Positions 35,922 through 45,650 of a DNA stretch of 64,000 bases are shown one piece after another (position 1 is the stretch's first letter; the number at the start of each line of letters is the position of its first letter). The DNA is from Bacillus_BD sp963787345. GTDB lineage: Bacteria > Bacillota > Bacilli > Bacillales > Cytobacillaceae. The DNA lies in the NCBI GenBank assembly GCA_963787345.1, contig CAWBCW010000027.1:186001-250000 (forward strand), written 5' to 3'. A program made the translations under genes and the position numbers. The notes under the pieces were generated by a model. That model searched no databases. It had not been told where the DNA came from and was given only the letters and a program-made list of their open reading frames with translations.

Positions 35922-35962
35922 AAAAACCAATGAAACGAAAAAATTGCGTTTCATTGGTTTTT
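35922..35962. terminator. Terminator between converging genes
   Basis: AAAAACCAATGAAACG / CGTTTCATTGGTTTTT, perfect 16-bp stem with U-tracts on both strands. Confidence 0.93.
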
Positions 35963-35978
35963 ATTATTAAGACTACTA

Positions 35979-36779
35979 TTACTTTATTTCAATTACTCCA
36001 CTCGACACATCCAAATTGATTAAATGTTCACCTGTCCCGTGTACCCCCGATAAGTTATGTTTATCTTGGATTTTATCTTTGAGTTCAAAATGGTTCGAAA
36101 TAAAACCACTATTCACTTCACCTTCTAAAGTAAAATTAGCGTCCTCAGGGATGTCTAATTTGACACGTCCTGAATTCACATCCAGTTTAACAGAATCGGT
36201 TAATTGATCCATTTCAATAACTAAATTCCCGGAGGATACATCCGCTTCAACTTGACCCGTATGGTGCTTTAAATGAATATTCCCTGAATGAACATCCATA
36301 ACCGATTTTTTTGTTGACAATGAATCCATCATAATATTTCCTGAACCTACATCCATAGACAAATGATTAAGTTGAAGATTCGAGTTTCCTTTAAAATCAA
36401 TACTCCCTGAACCAACCTCTAGATCAATATTCTGTTTATATTCTTCAGGAATATAAACGACTAATTCAGGATTTCCAAATAAAGTAAACTGCTGGTACCA
36501 GTTTCGATTATATTCAATAGTAATGAGATTCCCCTTCTCTTTCACTTCCACATTTCCCTGTCCATCCAATTCAGCAGCAACATTGTTACGGTTATCTGGA
36601 ATAATGACCGTACTAATTCCTGAAACATCCAATTCAATTAAATCAATTTGATCGGTGACCTCAACTTCCATCTCTTTTCCTAATGGCAACAATGAAGGTA
36701 TGGTTAATAAGAGAATAAAGGCCCCTGCTAATATGACAATGAAAATCAATAATTTCTGCAAAATATTCCCCACTTTCAT
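35979..36779 (-). CDS. DUF4097 beta-repeat membrane-anchored protein
   Basis: 266 residues. One N-terminal membrane helix (about 10-33), then an outside domain of repeated strands with recurring SGN/SGS/SGR turns (DVGSGNIM, DVHSGNIH, DVSSGNLV, DVNSGRVK), the right-handed beta pattern of DUF4097, also seen in LiaG. Function unknown; related proteins sit in envelope-stress loci. It is a single-gene unit here. Confidence 0.75.
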   Translation of the reverse strand: MKVGNILQKLLIFIVILAGAFILLLTIPSLLPLGKEMEVEVTDQIDLIELDVSGISTVIIPDNRNNVAAELDGQGNVEVKEKGNLITIEYNRNWYQQFTLFGNPELVVYIPEEYKQNIDLEVGSGSIDFKGNSNLQLNHLSMDVGSGNIMMDSLSTKKSVMDVHSGNIHLKHHTGQVEADVSSGNLVIEMDQLTDSVKLDVNSGRVKLDIPEDANFTLEGEVNSGFISNHFELKDKIQDKHNLSGVHGTGEHLINLDVSSGVIEIK

Positions 36780-36882
36780 AATTAATTTACTTTATAGTTT
36801 TATTCTAGTTGAAACTGTTAAAGTCTACAATGAACTGTAGGTTTATTTAAAACTAAGACTTGAGATGTATGAAGACTAAGTC

Positions 36883-36909
36883 AAAAAAGGGACCTCATAA
36901 TTAGGCCCC
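36883..36909 (-). terminator. ssu operon terminator
   Basis: GGGGCCT / AGGTCCC stem with AATTATG loop followed by TTTTTT on the minus strand. Confidence 0.75.
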
Positions 36910-36916
36910 CATTTCC

Positions 36917-37459
36917 CTAGGATTGAATGGTTTCATTTATTGAGTTCAACAAAATATGAACTGAGTTTAATAATCTTTTTTCAATCTCTTTATCAGTGAA
37001 GTTTACATATTTCTCAGTATAGGTAAGTTGCGATTCCACAATATAAACTGCTTCGATAAACTGCTTTACACCTAAAATTGAAAAAAGCGGTCTAAAGGAA
37101 TATTCTAAAGATAATAAATGGGCGATAGAACCACCGCTAGCGATTGGAAATACTTTCTTCCCTTCAAGCCCCTTTTCTGGGATTAAATCGAAAAAGCTTT
37201 TTAAAATGCCAGGGTAGCTCGCCTTATAGACTGGACTTATGACAATAAGGGCATCTGCTTCCTCTACTAAAGATAACGCGTTGACTATTTCAGGGTGATT
37301 AAACTGTACATAAATAAGTGCTTCTGGTGGTAGATTACGAATCGCAAGCTTATTTACAGAGTGCCCGTGCTTCTCAATAATTGGTTTTAAATAAGATGCT
37401 AAGGCAGAGGTACGAGAAACCTCTGCGGGACTACCTGAAATAATTAAAATATTAGCCAT
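36917..37459 (-). CDS. ssuE: NADPH-dependent FMN reductase SsuE
   Basis: 180 residues of the flavodoxin-like FMN reductase family: ISGSPAEVSRTSALASYL (phosphate loop), VISPVYKASYPGILKSFFD and ASGGSIAH. It supplies reduced FMN to SsuD. Last gene of ssuBACDE, 19 bases after ssuD. Confidence 0.9.
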   Translation of the reverse strand: MANILIISGSPAEVSRTSALASYLKPIIEKHGHSVNKLAIRNLPPEALIYVQFNHPEIVNALSLVEEADALIVISPVYKASYPGILKSFFDLIPEKGLEGKKVFPIASGGSIAHLLSLEYSFRPLFSILGVKQFIEAVYIVESQLTYTEKYVNFTDKEIEKRLLNSVHILLNSINETIQS

Positions 37460-37478
37460 TAAAATAATTCCCCTTACC

Positions 37479-38630
37479 TTAATTAATTTTCAGCTTTTCT
37501 GGTGAAATTTGATTAGCGATGATCTCTCCAAATGGACCGTTTAACGGATGACTGATCCCACTTTTTAAACGTTCCTTCTTCTTTAAAGGAAGTAATGGAA
37601 AAACAAGTTCGGCAAATTGATAAGCTTCTTCTAAATGGGGATAGCCAGAAAAGATAAATGTATCAATCCCTAAACTTTGGTATTCTTTTATTCTGTTTGC
37701 AACTTGTGTAGAATTCCCAACTAACGCAGTACCAGCACCTCCTCGAACAAGACCCACACCCGCCCAAAGATTTGGACTAATTTCTAACGAATCTCTTCCC
37801 CCTTTGTGTAACTGCGCCAGTTTTTGTTGACCGATAGAATCCATACGGGCAAATACCTTTTGGGCAGCATCAATTGCGTCTTGATCAACATATTTTATTA
37901 ATCGTTCCGCCTCACCCCATGCTTCTTCCTCCGTTTCTCTAACAATCACATGAAGACGAATTCCAAAGCGAACGGTTCTCCCCTCTTTTTCAGCAAGCTT
38001 TCGGACTTCATCTATTTTTTGTTCTACTTGTGCCGGCGGTTCTCCCCATGTTAAGTAAACATCTGAATGTTTCGCAGCAACAGCTTGCCCTGCTGGCGAT
38101 GAACCTCCAAAATAAATAGGTGGGTATGGATGCTGAACAGGTGGGAACAATTGCTTTCCACCTTCGACCTTTAAATGTTTCCCAGTAAAATTCACTTCCT
38201 TTCCTTCCAAGAGCTGACGCCAAATCGTCAAAAACTCATCCGTTACTTCATAACGTTCATCATGGGAAAGAAATACTCCATCTCCTGCGAGTTCAACCGG
38301 ATCACCACCCGCAACTACATTTATAAGCAGTCGTCCGTCAGATACACGGTCAACCGTTGAAGTCATTCTTGCTGCTACAGCAGGTGTCATGATTCCTGGG
38401 CGTACAGCGATTAAAAATTTTAGTTTCTCAGTAACTGCAGCAAGAGAAGATGCCAGTGTCCAAGGATCTTCACAAGATCTTCCAGTAGGAATTAAAACCC
38501 CTGTATATCCTAAGTGATCTACTGCTTGTGCGATTTGACGAAAATAAGAAAAATCAGCCAAACGTGCTCCTTTTGTTGTTCCTAGATAACGACTATCACC
38601 ATGCGTTGGAATAAACCATAATATTTCCAT
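37479..38630 (-). CDS. ssuD: FMNH2-dependent alkanesulfonate monooxygenase SsuD
   Basis: 383 residues from ATG 38630; AAGGAGTG lies six bases before. Bacterial luciferase-like TIM barrel with MEILWFIPTHGDSRYLG at the start, TGRSCEDPW, and INVVAGGDPVELAGDG. The family active-site Cys in GRSCEDPW and the Arg-rich RFGIRLH stretch are present. It splits C1 and longer alkanesulfonates to aldehyde and sulfite, which CysJI reduces. Confidence 0.95.
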   Translation of the reverse strand: MEILWFIPTHGDSRYLGTTKGARLADFSYFRQIAQAVDHLGYTGVLIPTGRSCEDPWTLASSLAAVTEKLKFLIAVRPGIMTPAVAARMTSTVDRVSDGRLLINVVAGGDPVELAGDGVFLSHDERYEVTDEFLTIWRQLLEGKEVNFTGKHLKVEGGKQLFPPVQHPYPPIYFGGSSPAGQAVAAKHSDVYLTWGEPPAQVEQKIDEVRKLAEKEGRTVRFGIRLHVIVRETEEEAWGEAERLIKYVDQDAIDAAQKVFARMDSIGQQKLAQLHKGGRDSLEISPNLWAGVGLVRGGAGTALVGNSTQVANRIKEYQSLGIDTFIFSGYPHLEEAYQFAELVFPLLPLKKKERLKSGISHPLNGPFGEIIANQISPEKLKIN

Positions 38631-38701
38631 TTTATACACTCCTTATTATTTTTATTATTCAACCTTGTTTACTTGGTTTAAAGAATTAAAAAAACTTGTT
38701 T

Positions 38702-39547
38702 TTAAGAGGCATTGTTCCTGCCTTCAAAATTATCACGCCATTTTAATAACTTCGATTCTAGTACTCGAACCAATGAATCTCCTAATTTACCGCCAACAGC
38801 AAAGAAAATGATTCCGACAAATACAATATCGGTTCGAGAAAATTGTCTTGCATCCATAATCAAATAGCCAATCCCCTCACTCGCTCCCATTAACTCAGAC
38901 ACAACTAAACCTAACCAAGCAGCTCCAAGGGATAGGCGTATCCCTAGTAAAATATTCGGCAAAGCAGCAGGTAAAATAAGCTTTGTAATTTGTTTTACTC
39001 GACTAAATTCCAGAATACGCGTGACATCAAATAATTTTTTATCAACGCCTCGAATCCCTAATAATGTATTCACATAAATGGGGAAAAAAGCTCCCAATCC
39101 GATTAACAAGACTTTAGATATTTCTCCTAGACCAAACCATAGAATAAAAAGCGGTGTTAAGGCTAAATGAGGGATGGTTCGTAACATTTGCAAAGTTGGA
39201 TCCACATATTGTTCCGTTATATTCGAAAGCCCTGCTATTGCTCCACACATTAACCCTAAACCAGAGCCAATTAGAAAACCAATTACGGCCCTTGTCAAGC
39301 TAATTTGCAAATGATTGGCTAATTCACCGGAAACGATTAATGCCTGAAAGGTTTGTAAAATATCAAGCGGTGTGGGTAAAACCGTTTTCGGGACTTCAAA
39401 AAAAGTACCCACTACTTGCCAAATAATCAATAGGATTAATGGAACACCAAATCCTCTAAGCATGACAGGATTCACTTTTTTTAATACGATCCGTCTCTTT
39501 ATCGTTGGGATATTTTCAGCCCTCCCAGAAATGGTTGCTCTGCTCAA
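38702..39547 (-). CDS. ssuC: Sulfonate ABC transporter permease SsuC
   Basis: 281 residues; TTG start at 39547 overlaps the ssuA stop by four bases (TTGA), with GGGAGGG upstream. Six helices and the EAA-like region LEFSRVKQITKLILPAALPN. Membrane channel of the SsuABC importer. Confidence 0.92.
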   Translation of the reverse strand: MSRATISGRAENIPTIKRRIVLKKVNPVMLRGFGVPLILLIIWQVVGTFFEVPKTVLPTPLDILQTFQALIVSGELANHLQISLTRAVIGFLIGSGLGLMCGAIAGLSNITEQYVDPTLQMLRTIPHLALTPLFILWFGLGEISKVLLIGLGAFFPIYVNTLLGIRGVDKKLFDVTRILEFSRVKQITKLILPAALPNILLGIRLSLGAAWLGLVVSELMGASEGIGYLIMDARQFSRTDIVFVGIIFFAVGGKLGDSLVRVLESKLLKWRDNFEGRNNAS

Positions 39548-40566
39548 TGGTTATTCCCTCCCTTGGATTCCTCTTCGATTTCTTTTAACGCTTTTTCAAT
39601 GTACGTATTATCAACCACTTGGAATGTATCAATTTTCTTTGGAATAATTCCTAATTGATGTTGGAAATCTGCTGTTTCCTGCTGGGTGTTAACAATCTCA
39701 TCCGTTATAGGTAAATTCAAAGCATCATTATTTTCAAGAACTCTACGGATCACTTCCTTATCTATTTTTCTTGATTGGGCATAAATTTCGATTGTTTCTT
39801 CTCGATGCTCATATTGGTATAAACGAGCTTTTTCATACACCTTTAGGAATAAAACAGCTAACTCTGGATGCTCCTCAATAAATTCCGTTCGTGCAATGAC
39901 AAAACCTGGTGAATATAGATTTAATGATTCTCCATCTGCTAAAACCCTCGCATCATGATTTAATACTTGAAGAGAAACAAATGGCTCCCAGATCGACCAT
40001 GCATCAATGGCTCCCGATTCAAAAGCAGGTAATGCTTCGTCGGGCTGCAGTTGAATGAGATTAATATCATCTGCGGTTAATCCCGCTTGATTGAGTGCCT
40101 TATATAAAAAGTCAAATCCACTGCTCCCTTTTGCTACTCCTATCTTCTTTCCTTTTAAATCCTCCAATTTTTTTATTGGACTGTCTTTTTTAACAAGTAA
40201 GGCATTTCCCTTTAGACCATCCTGATACAATGATATTTCTGTAAAAGGAATGTCTGCACCCTGTGCTGAAATAACGGGTGAATTTCCAACGGCTCCGAAA
40301 TCCAACCGATTCGCTGTCATTGCCTCAAAATGTGGGGGACCACTTTGAAAGACTGTCCATTGAACATCAACTCCCACTTTCGCAAACTCTTCCTCAAACC
40401 AGCCTTTTTCTTTTGCAAGCAATAACGGTGTTAAGCTTTGTTGAATTCCTATATTGACTGTTAAGTCTTTCTTTGAACCCTCACCATTTGTTGAGGTAGA
40501 TGTACATCCTGCGATGAAAATAAAAATGATGGATAACATTGTAATAAAATACATCTTTAACTTCAT
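39544..40566 (-). CDS. ssuA: Sulfonate-binding lipoprotein SsuA
   Basis: 340 residues. Signal peptide with lipobox FIAGC (Cys21). NIGIQQSLTPLLLAKEKGWFEE and HFEAMTANRLDFGAVGNSP match SsuA-type binding proteins. Captures alkanesulfonates outside the membrane for SsuBC. Confidence 0.92.
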   Translation of the reverse strand: MKLKMYFITMLSIIFIFIAGCTSTSTNGEGSKKDLTVNIGIQQSLTPLLLAKEKGWFEEEFAKVGVDVQWTVFQSGPPHFEAMTANRLDFGAVGNSPVISAQGADIPFTEISLYQDGLKGNALLVKKDSPIKKLEDLKGKKIGVAKGSSGFDFLYKALNQAGLTADDINLIQLQPDEALPAFESGAIDAWSIWEPFVSLQVLNHDARVLADGESLNLYSPGFVIARTEFIEEHPELAVLFLKVYEKARLYQYEHREETIEIYAQSRKIDKEVIRRVLENNDALNLPITDEIVNTQQETADFQHQLGIIPKKIDTFQVVDNTYIEKALKEIEEESKGGNNH

Positions 40567-40577
40567 TTTTCTTCCTC

Positions 40578-41345
40578 CTAAATGCCAGAGCCATCTACAA
40601 GATTAAGCTCTTCAACTTTTTCAAATTCACTAATAACTTTGCGGCGATAGGCTTGAAATGTTTCACTGGCTCTTTTTCTTGGATGCGGTAAATCGATCGG
40701 AATCACTTTACTTATCTGACCTGGCCTTGCACTCATAATTAATATTCGATTTCCTAGATAGATAGATTCGTCAATATCATGTGTAACGAGAATCATCGTT
40801 GTTTTCTTTTGTTGCCAAATGTCTAATAACACATCCTGCAAGTGATTTCTTGTAAAAGCATCAAGTGCACCAAATGGTTCATCCAATAATAAAACTTCTG
40901 GCTCCCGTAACAATGCTCTAGCAATCGCAACCCGCTGTGACATCCCCCCTGAAATTTCTTTTGGATACGCCTTTTCAAATCCCTTTAACCGAACAATTTC
41001 TATCAATTCATCGACTCGTTTCCTAACTTTTAAGTCATTAAGGGATAAATCTGCTGCAATATTTTTTTCAACGGTCAGCCACGGAAATAATCGGTGTTCT
41101 TGAAAGATGAAGCCTTTTTTTATACTTGGACCGGTCGTTTCTTGCTGATTCATTTTAATGCTTCCATCGAAATCTTGATCAAGACCCGCTAGAAGCTTTA
41201 AAAGGGTACTTTTTCCACAACCACTAGGTCCGATGATGGTAACGAACTCTCCTTGATTCACTTGAACATTGATATCATGCAATACTTTTATTTGATTTTG
41301 CTGCTTTGTAAATGTTTTATATAGTGACGTTATCGACACACTCAC
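40578..41345 (-). CDS. ssuB: Sulfonate ABC transporter ATPase SsuB
   Basis: 255 residues, GTG start with GGGAGGGG upstream. Walker A GPSGCGKST, signature SGGMSQR, Walker B VLLLDEP and switch His in LVTHD are intact. First gene of ssuBACDE, preceded by a leader with promoter, conserved motif and terminator. Confidence 0.93.
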   Translation of the reverse strand: MSVSITSLYKTFTKQQNQIKVLHDINVQVNQGEFVTIIGPSGCGKSTLLKLLAGLDQDFDGSIKMNQQETTGPSIKKGFIFQEHRLFPWLTVEKNIAADLSLNDLKVRKRVDELIEIVRLKGFEKAYPKEISGGMSQRVAIARALLREPEVLLLDEPFGALDAFTRNHLQDVLLDIWQQKKTTMILVTHDIDESIYLGNRILIMSARPGQISKVIPIDLPHPRKRASETFQAYRRKVISEFEKVEELNLVDGSGI

Positions 41346-41416
41346 TTGCTTCCCCTCCCAGTTTCAAATGTTGTTCAAAAATAAACTTAACCAATAAACT
41401 AACTCAGAATTTGGAT

Positions 41417-41454
41417 AAAAAAAGGCCCTTAACCATTAATCAGTTAAGGACCTT
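41417..41454 (-). terminator. Attenuator terminator before ssuB
   Basis: On the minus strand AAGGTCCTTAAC pairs with GTTAAGGGCCTT, followed by seven T, about 70 bases before the ssuB start. The first four paired bases, AAGG, are the end of the conserved leader motif. Confidence 0.85.
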
Positions 41455-41522
41455 CGGTAGCCCGATCAGTCTCGATTCGTTTATTTGTTAATCATCATAA
41501 TCAAAAGGAATTAAATTGTCAA
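41451..41522 (-). promoter_or_regulatory. ssu promoter and sulfur-leader motif (copy B)
   Basis: TTGACA (41522-41517), 17 bp, TATGAT (41499-41494); 25 bases later CTGATCGG-GCTA-CCGAAGG (41469-41451) with TCGG/CCGA pairing, running straight into the terminator. GGAATT lies on the opposite strand in the spacer (41507-41512). Confidence 0.75.
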
Positions 41523-41575
41523 CGAAATTCTAAAAATTAAAAATTTTCATAATGATGTTTCATAAAAATCTTGAA

Positions 41576-42649
41576 TTATATTATAAAATCCTCTGGAATG
41601 AACACTCTTACTTCTTTTGGACGAACATATACGACTTCCCCTGTTTTAAGATTTAGCTCAGCAAAGTTTGCTTTACTCACTTCAGCTTCCACATATTCAT
41701 CAGAATCCTGCAACTTCATCTCAATATATACAACCGGGCCTACAGAGTGATAAAATTTAACGATCGCTGGAATACTGTCCTCCGCTTGCTTTACCCGCTC
41801 AACCGCTAAATGATGTGGACGAACATATCCAATGGCTTCAGTATTTTCCGCATCTAAATAATCTGGTGCTTCCAATCGTGCAGTTCCAAGATTCAATTTC
41901 CCATTATTCAGACGGCCATGAAATAAGTTAACATTGCCAAGAAAATCATAAACAAATGGACTTGCTGGGTGGTCATACACTTCATCAGGTGTGCCTAGTT
42001 GCTCAATTTTCCCTTCATTCATGACAACAATTTGATCCGCTACATCAAGTGCCTCTTCTTGATCATGGGTGACAAACACACTTGTAATATGAACCTCATC
42101 ATGCAGCTTTCGAAGCCAGCGTCGCAATTCTTTTCTTACCTTTGCATCCAAAGCACCAAATGGTTCATCAAGCAGTAAAATCCGAGGCTTAACGGCTAGT
42201 GCACGAGCAAGTGCCACCCGCTGCCTTTGTCCTCCTGATAATTGCGATGGATAACGATCGGCAAATCCCTCCAATTTTACTAAAGATAACAGCTCATTTA
42301 CTGTCTCTTTAATCTCAGTTGAAGAGGGCCGTTCACTTCTTTTCCGAACTTTTAAACCAAAAGCAATATTCTCGAAAACAGTCATGTGCTTGAATAAGGC
42401 ATAATGTTGAAAAACAAAACCTACCTGCCTTTGCTTTACATGAACATGCGTTAAATCTTCCCCATCGAAAAGAATCCTTCCATCGTCAACAGACTCTAAA
42501 CCTGCAATAATACGAAGTAATGTTGTTTTTCCAGATCCAGAAGGGCCTAATAGAGCAACCAACTTTCCATCTGGAATTTCTAAATTAATATTCTCTAATG
42601 CTTGAAATGAACCAAATTTCTTTGACACATTTTGAATGACAATAGACAT
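41576..42649 (-). CDS. cysA: Sulfate/thiosulfate ABC transporter ATPase CysA
   Basis: 357 residues. Walker A GPSGSGKTT near 34-42, signature LSGGQRQR, Walker B ILLLDEP, switch His in FVTHD, then a TOBE-type regulatory domain from about 240, as usual for CysA. Last gene of sbp-cysT-cysW-cysA; no hairpin with a U-tract was seen after it before the ssu leader begins. Confidence 0.93.
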   Translation of the reverse strand: MSIVIQNVSKKFGSFQALENINLEIPDGKLVALLGPSGSGKTTLLRIIAGLESVDDGRILFDGEDLTHVHVKQRQVGFVFQHYALFKHMTVFENIAFGLKVRKRSERPSSTEIKETVNELLSLVKLEGFADRYPSQLSGGQRQRVALARALAVKPRILLLDEPFGALDAKVRKELRRWLRKLHDEVHITSVFVTHDQEEALDVADQIVVMNEGKIEQLGTPDEVYDHPASPFVYDFLGNVNLFHGRLNNGKLNLGTARLEAPDYLDAENTEAIGYVRPHHLAVERVKQAEDSIPAIVKFYHSVGPVVYIEMKLQDSDEYVEAEVSKANFAELNLKTGEVVYVRPKEVRVFIPEDFII

Positions 42650-42655
42650 AAGTCA

Positions 42656-43534
42656 CTACACACCTCGACCTTCACGTTTCACTGTTTTCCATTCAATAAT
42701 ACTTTTGATTATTAATGTAATAATCGCCATAATCGACATGAGAGACGCCACCGCAAAAGATGCAGAAAATTGATACTCATTGTATAAAATCTCTACATGT
42801 AGAGGCATTGTGTTCGTCTCCCCTCTAATCCGTCCTGAGACGACTGAAACAGCACCAAATTCGCCAATTGCCCGCGCATTACATAGGATCATTCCATATA
42901 ATAGTCCCCATTTAATATTCGGCAAGGTCACTCGCCAAAACATTTGCCATCCATTCGCTCCTAGAGAAACAGCTGCTTCCTCTTCAGAACTGCCTTGTGC
43001 CTGCATAACAGGGATTAACTCACGGGCCACAAACGGAAGGGTTACAAAAATGGTCGCGATAATAATTCCAGGTACTGAAAAAATAATTCTGATTCCATGA
43101 TCAACTAGCCACGGACCAAGCACTCCCCGTGGACTAAACAATAATATGAACACTAAACCCGCAATCACTGGTGAAACCGCAAATGGCAGTTCCAATAAAG
43201 ACAAAAGAATTTGTTTACCTCTAAACCGGAATTTCGTTACGGTCCATGCTGCGGCAATTCCAAAGATCGTGTTCAACGGAACAACGATGATAGCAACAAG
43301 CAATGTTAACCGAATCGCAGATAGTGCATCACTTTCCGTTATCGCAGCTATATAGACATCCACGCCCCTTTCAAATGCCTTCACAAAAATGGCAATAAGC
43401 GGAATAAAAAGTAATAGGGATAAGTACAGGATGGCGATCGTAATAAGGGCAATTTTAGTTCCCTTTGATCCATTTGGCTTTTTATGCTTTTGGATCAGTA
43501 CTTTTTCGATTGGTTTATCTACTGATGGTTCCAT
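42656..43534 (-). CDS. cysW: Sulfate ABC transporter permease CysW
   Basis: 292 residues from ATG 43534 (AGTAGGTG upstream); the longer frame lacks a ribosome site. Six helices; EEEAAVSLGANGWQMFWRVT is the EAA loop that docks with CysA; NARAIGEFGAVSVVSG is typical of CysW. Confidence 0.92.
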   Translation of the reverse strand: MEPSVDKPIEKVLIQKHKKPNGSKGTKIALITIAILYLSLLLFIPLIAIFVKAFERGVDVYIAAITESDALSAIRLTLLVAIIVVPLNTIFGIAAAWTVTKFRFRGKQILLSLLELPFAVSPVIAGLVFILLFSPRGVLGPWLVDHGIRIIFSVPGIIIATIFVTLPFVARELIPVMQAQGSSEEEAAVSLGANGWQMFWRVTLPNIKWGLLYGMILCNARAIGEFGAVSVVSGRIRGETNTMPLHVEILYNEYQFSASFAVASLMSIMAIITLIIKSIIEWKTVKREGRGV

Positions 43535-43542
43535 GACTTCAC

Positions 43543-44379
43543 CTACTCCTGTGCAAGCTCGTGCTTGCGGCTCCACATTTGAATTAAGTTAATTATTATT
43601 AAACATAGGAAAGAAATAATGAGCATGACGACCGCAATCGCCGTTGCCCCTGCATAATCAAATTGCTCAAGCTTTGTCATAATCATTAATGGAGCAATTT
43701 CTGTTTTCATCGGCATATTCCCTGCAATAAACACGACCGATCCATATTCACCAAGACCCCTTGCAAAGGCTAATGAAAATCCTGATAAAAGGGCTGGTAG
43801 TATTTGTGGAAATATCACCTTTCGAAAAACTTGGAAAGCTGATGCCCCTAAACTCTCGGCAGCTTCTTCCACTTCTTTTTCAATATCTTGTAACACAGGT
43901 TGAACCATACGGACGATAAACGGCAGTCCAATGAAAGTGAGTGCAAGGGTAATTCCAAATGGAGAAAATGCAATTTTAATATTGAATGGTTCAAAAAATC
44001 TTCCAATCCAACCATTTGTGGAATATAAAGTTGTCAGTGTTATCCCAGCGACAGCCGTTGGTAAAGCAAAGGGCAAATCAATAAGTGCATCCAATATCCG
44101 TTTTCCTGGAAACGTATAACGAACGAGTACCCATGCAACGATTAGCCCAAAGACTGCATTAATGGCAGCCGCTGCAATCGCAGTTCCAAAACTAATTTTA
44201 TAGGAATGGAGGACGCGCTCACTTGTAACGATGTCAATAAATTCTCCCCATCCAAGCTGTGAGGTTTGGATAAAAACCATGGATAGAGGAATTAATACTA
44301 ATAGGCTAAGGTACAAACTAGTAAATCCGAGTGACAAACCAAAGCCTGGCAGCACTCGCTTCTTTTTCCTTTTCATCAT
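43543..44379 (-). CDS. cysT: Sulfate ABC transporter permease CysT
   Basis: 278 residues if started at the middle of three successive ATG codons (44382, 44379, 44376); AAGGAG lies 7 bases before this one, so the start is uncertain by one codon. Six helices, EAA loop EEAAESLGASAFQVFRKVIFP and FARGLGEYGSVVFIAGN identify CysT. Eight bases before cysW. Confidence 0.92.
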   Translation of the reverse strand: MMKRKKKRVLPGFGLSLGFTSLYLSLLVLIPLSMVFIQTSQLGWGEFIDIVTSERVLHSYKISFGTAIAAAAINAVFGLIVAWVLVRYTFPGKRILDALIDLPFALPTAVAGITLTTLYSTNGWIGRFFEPFNIKIAFSPFGITLALTFIGLPFIVRMVQPVLQDIEKEVEEAAESLGASAFQVFRKVIFPQILPALLSGFSLAFARGLGEYGSVVFIAGNMPMKTEIAPLMIMTKLEQFDYAGATAIAVVMLIISFLCLIIINLIQMWSRKHELAQE

Positions 44380-44487
44380 CATCTTTCTCCTTAAGAAAAA
44401 CGAAGGCACCCGTTTTTTCATAATTTGTCTTTCCTATTTATCGGGTTCCTTGTTCTCTTCTATGCTACTATTCTTGGATTCTTTACT

Positions 44488-45543
44488 TTATTGAGCATAA
44501 ATAGAATCAAATACTCCTCCATCATTAAAATGAGTTTCCTGTGCTTTTGTCCATCCACCAAACACTTCATCAATCGTAAATAATTCCACTTTTGGGAATT
44601 GATCACCATATTTTTCGGCAATTTTTTCATCACGAGGACGGTAGAAGTTTTTGGCTGCAAGTTCTTGACCTTTTTCTGTATATAAGAATTCTAAATAGCC
44701 TTGAGCTACTTCTCTCGTTCCCTTTCTATCAACGACTTCGTCGACAATCGCAACTGGCGGTTCTGCCAAAATACTGATCGACGGAGCAATTATTTCAAAT
44801 TTATCTTCGCCTAATTCTTTCAAGGACAATAATGCTTCATTTTCCCATGCAATAAGCACATCACCTATTCCTTTTTCAACAAAAGTTGTTGTAGAACCAC
44901 GTGCACCAGAATCCAATACCTCTACATTTTCAAAAAGATTTTTGATAAATTCTTTTGCTTTTTCTTCATCATTGTTATTTTCTTTTAATGCATACCCATA
45001 GGCAGCCAAATAATTCCAACGTGCCCCTCCAGATGTTTTTGGATTTGGTGTGATCACAGATACACCGTCTTTAATTAAATCATCCCAATCTTTAATTCCT
45101 TTTGGATTCCCTTTACGAACTAGAAAGACCATTGTGGATGTATAGGGTGCTGAATTGCTTTCAAAGTCCCCAATCCAATCTTCTGATAATACTTTTTGTT
45201 CTGCAATCGCATCAATATCATAAGCAAGTGCTAATGTAACTACGTCGGCCTCTATGCCGTCTATAACCGAACGTGCTTGGCTGCCTGATCCGCCATGGGA
45301 TTGTTTAATCGTCACATCTTGACCTGTCTCTTCTTTCCAATATTGGGCAAATTCTTTATTAAACTGATCGTAAAGTTCACGAGTTGGATCATAGGAAACA
45401 TTTAATAATTCTACAGATTCCTTTTTAGTTTCTCCTCTACTATTGCTGTTTTCACTATTGCTTGTGTCGGACGATGAGCAACCTGCAAGTAAAACAAATG
45501 ATGAGATTAATACGGTTGCCAGTTTTGCTAATCCTTTTTTCAT
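44488..45543 (-). CDS. sbp: Sulfate-binding lipoprotein
   Basis: 351 residues from ATG 45543 (AGGAGGG upstream). Lipobox LLAGC. LLNVSYDPTRELYDQFN, QSHGGSGSQARSVIDG and NPKTSGGARWNYLAAY are the known oxyanion-binding segments of the Sbp/CysP sulfate and thiosulfate binding family. First gene of the sulfate import operon, behind an attenuator-type leader. Confidence 0.93.
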   Translation of the reverse strand: MKKGLAKLATVLISSFVLLAGCSSSDTSNSENSNSRGETKKESVELLNVSYDPTRELYDQFNKEFAQYWKEETGQDVTIKQSHGGSGSQARSVIDGIEADVVTLALAYDIDAIAEQKVLSEDWIGDFESNSAPYTSTMVFLVRKGNPKGIKDWDDLIKDGVSVITPNPKTSGGARWNYLAAYGYALKENNNDEEKAKEFIKNLFENVEVLDSGARGSTTTFVEKGIGDVLIAWENEALLSLKELGEDKFEIIAPSISILAEPPVAIVDEVVDRKGTREVAQGYLEFLYTEKGQELAAKNFYRPRDEKIAEKYGDQFPKVELFTIDEVFGGWTKAQETHFNDGGVFDSIYAQ

Positions 45544-45584
45544 GATTAAGACCCTCCTAAAATTTATTTTTCTATTAATAAATA

Positions 45585-45650
45585 CAAAAAGACACACAAC
45601 AGACAAGGAAAAGTGTATAAGAATCCACCTTTGCGTTTGTTGTGTGCCTT
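45585..45650 (-). terminator. Attenuator terminator before sbp
   Basis: Minus strand AAGGCACACAACA pairs with TGTTGTGTGTCTT, then TTTG; a 36-base loop separates the arms. AAGG again belongs to the conserved motif. Confidence 0.8.

Noticed and set aside
42780..43100. Several 60-110-residue + strand frames opposite cysW, cysT, cysI and others
   Set aside because: They overlap well-identified genes on the other strand and show no family pattern or ribosome site.
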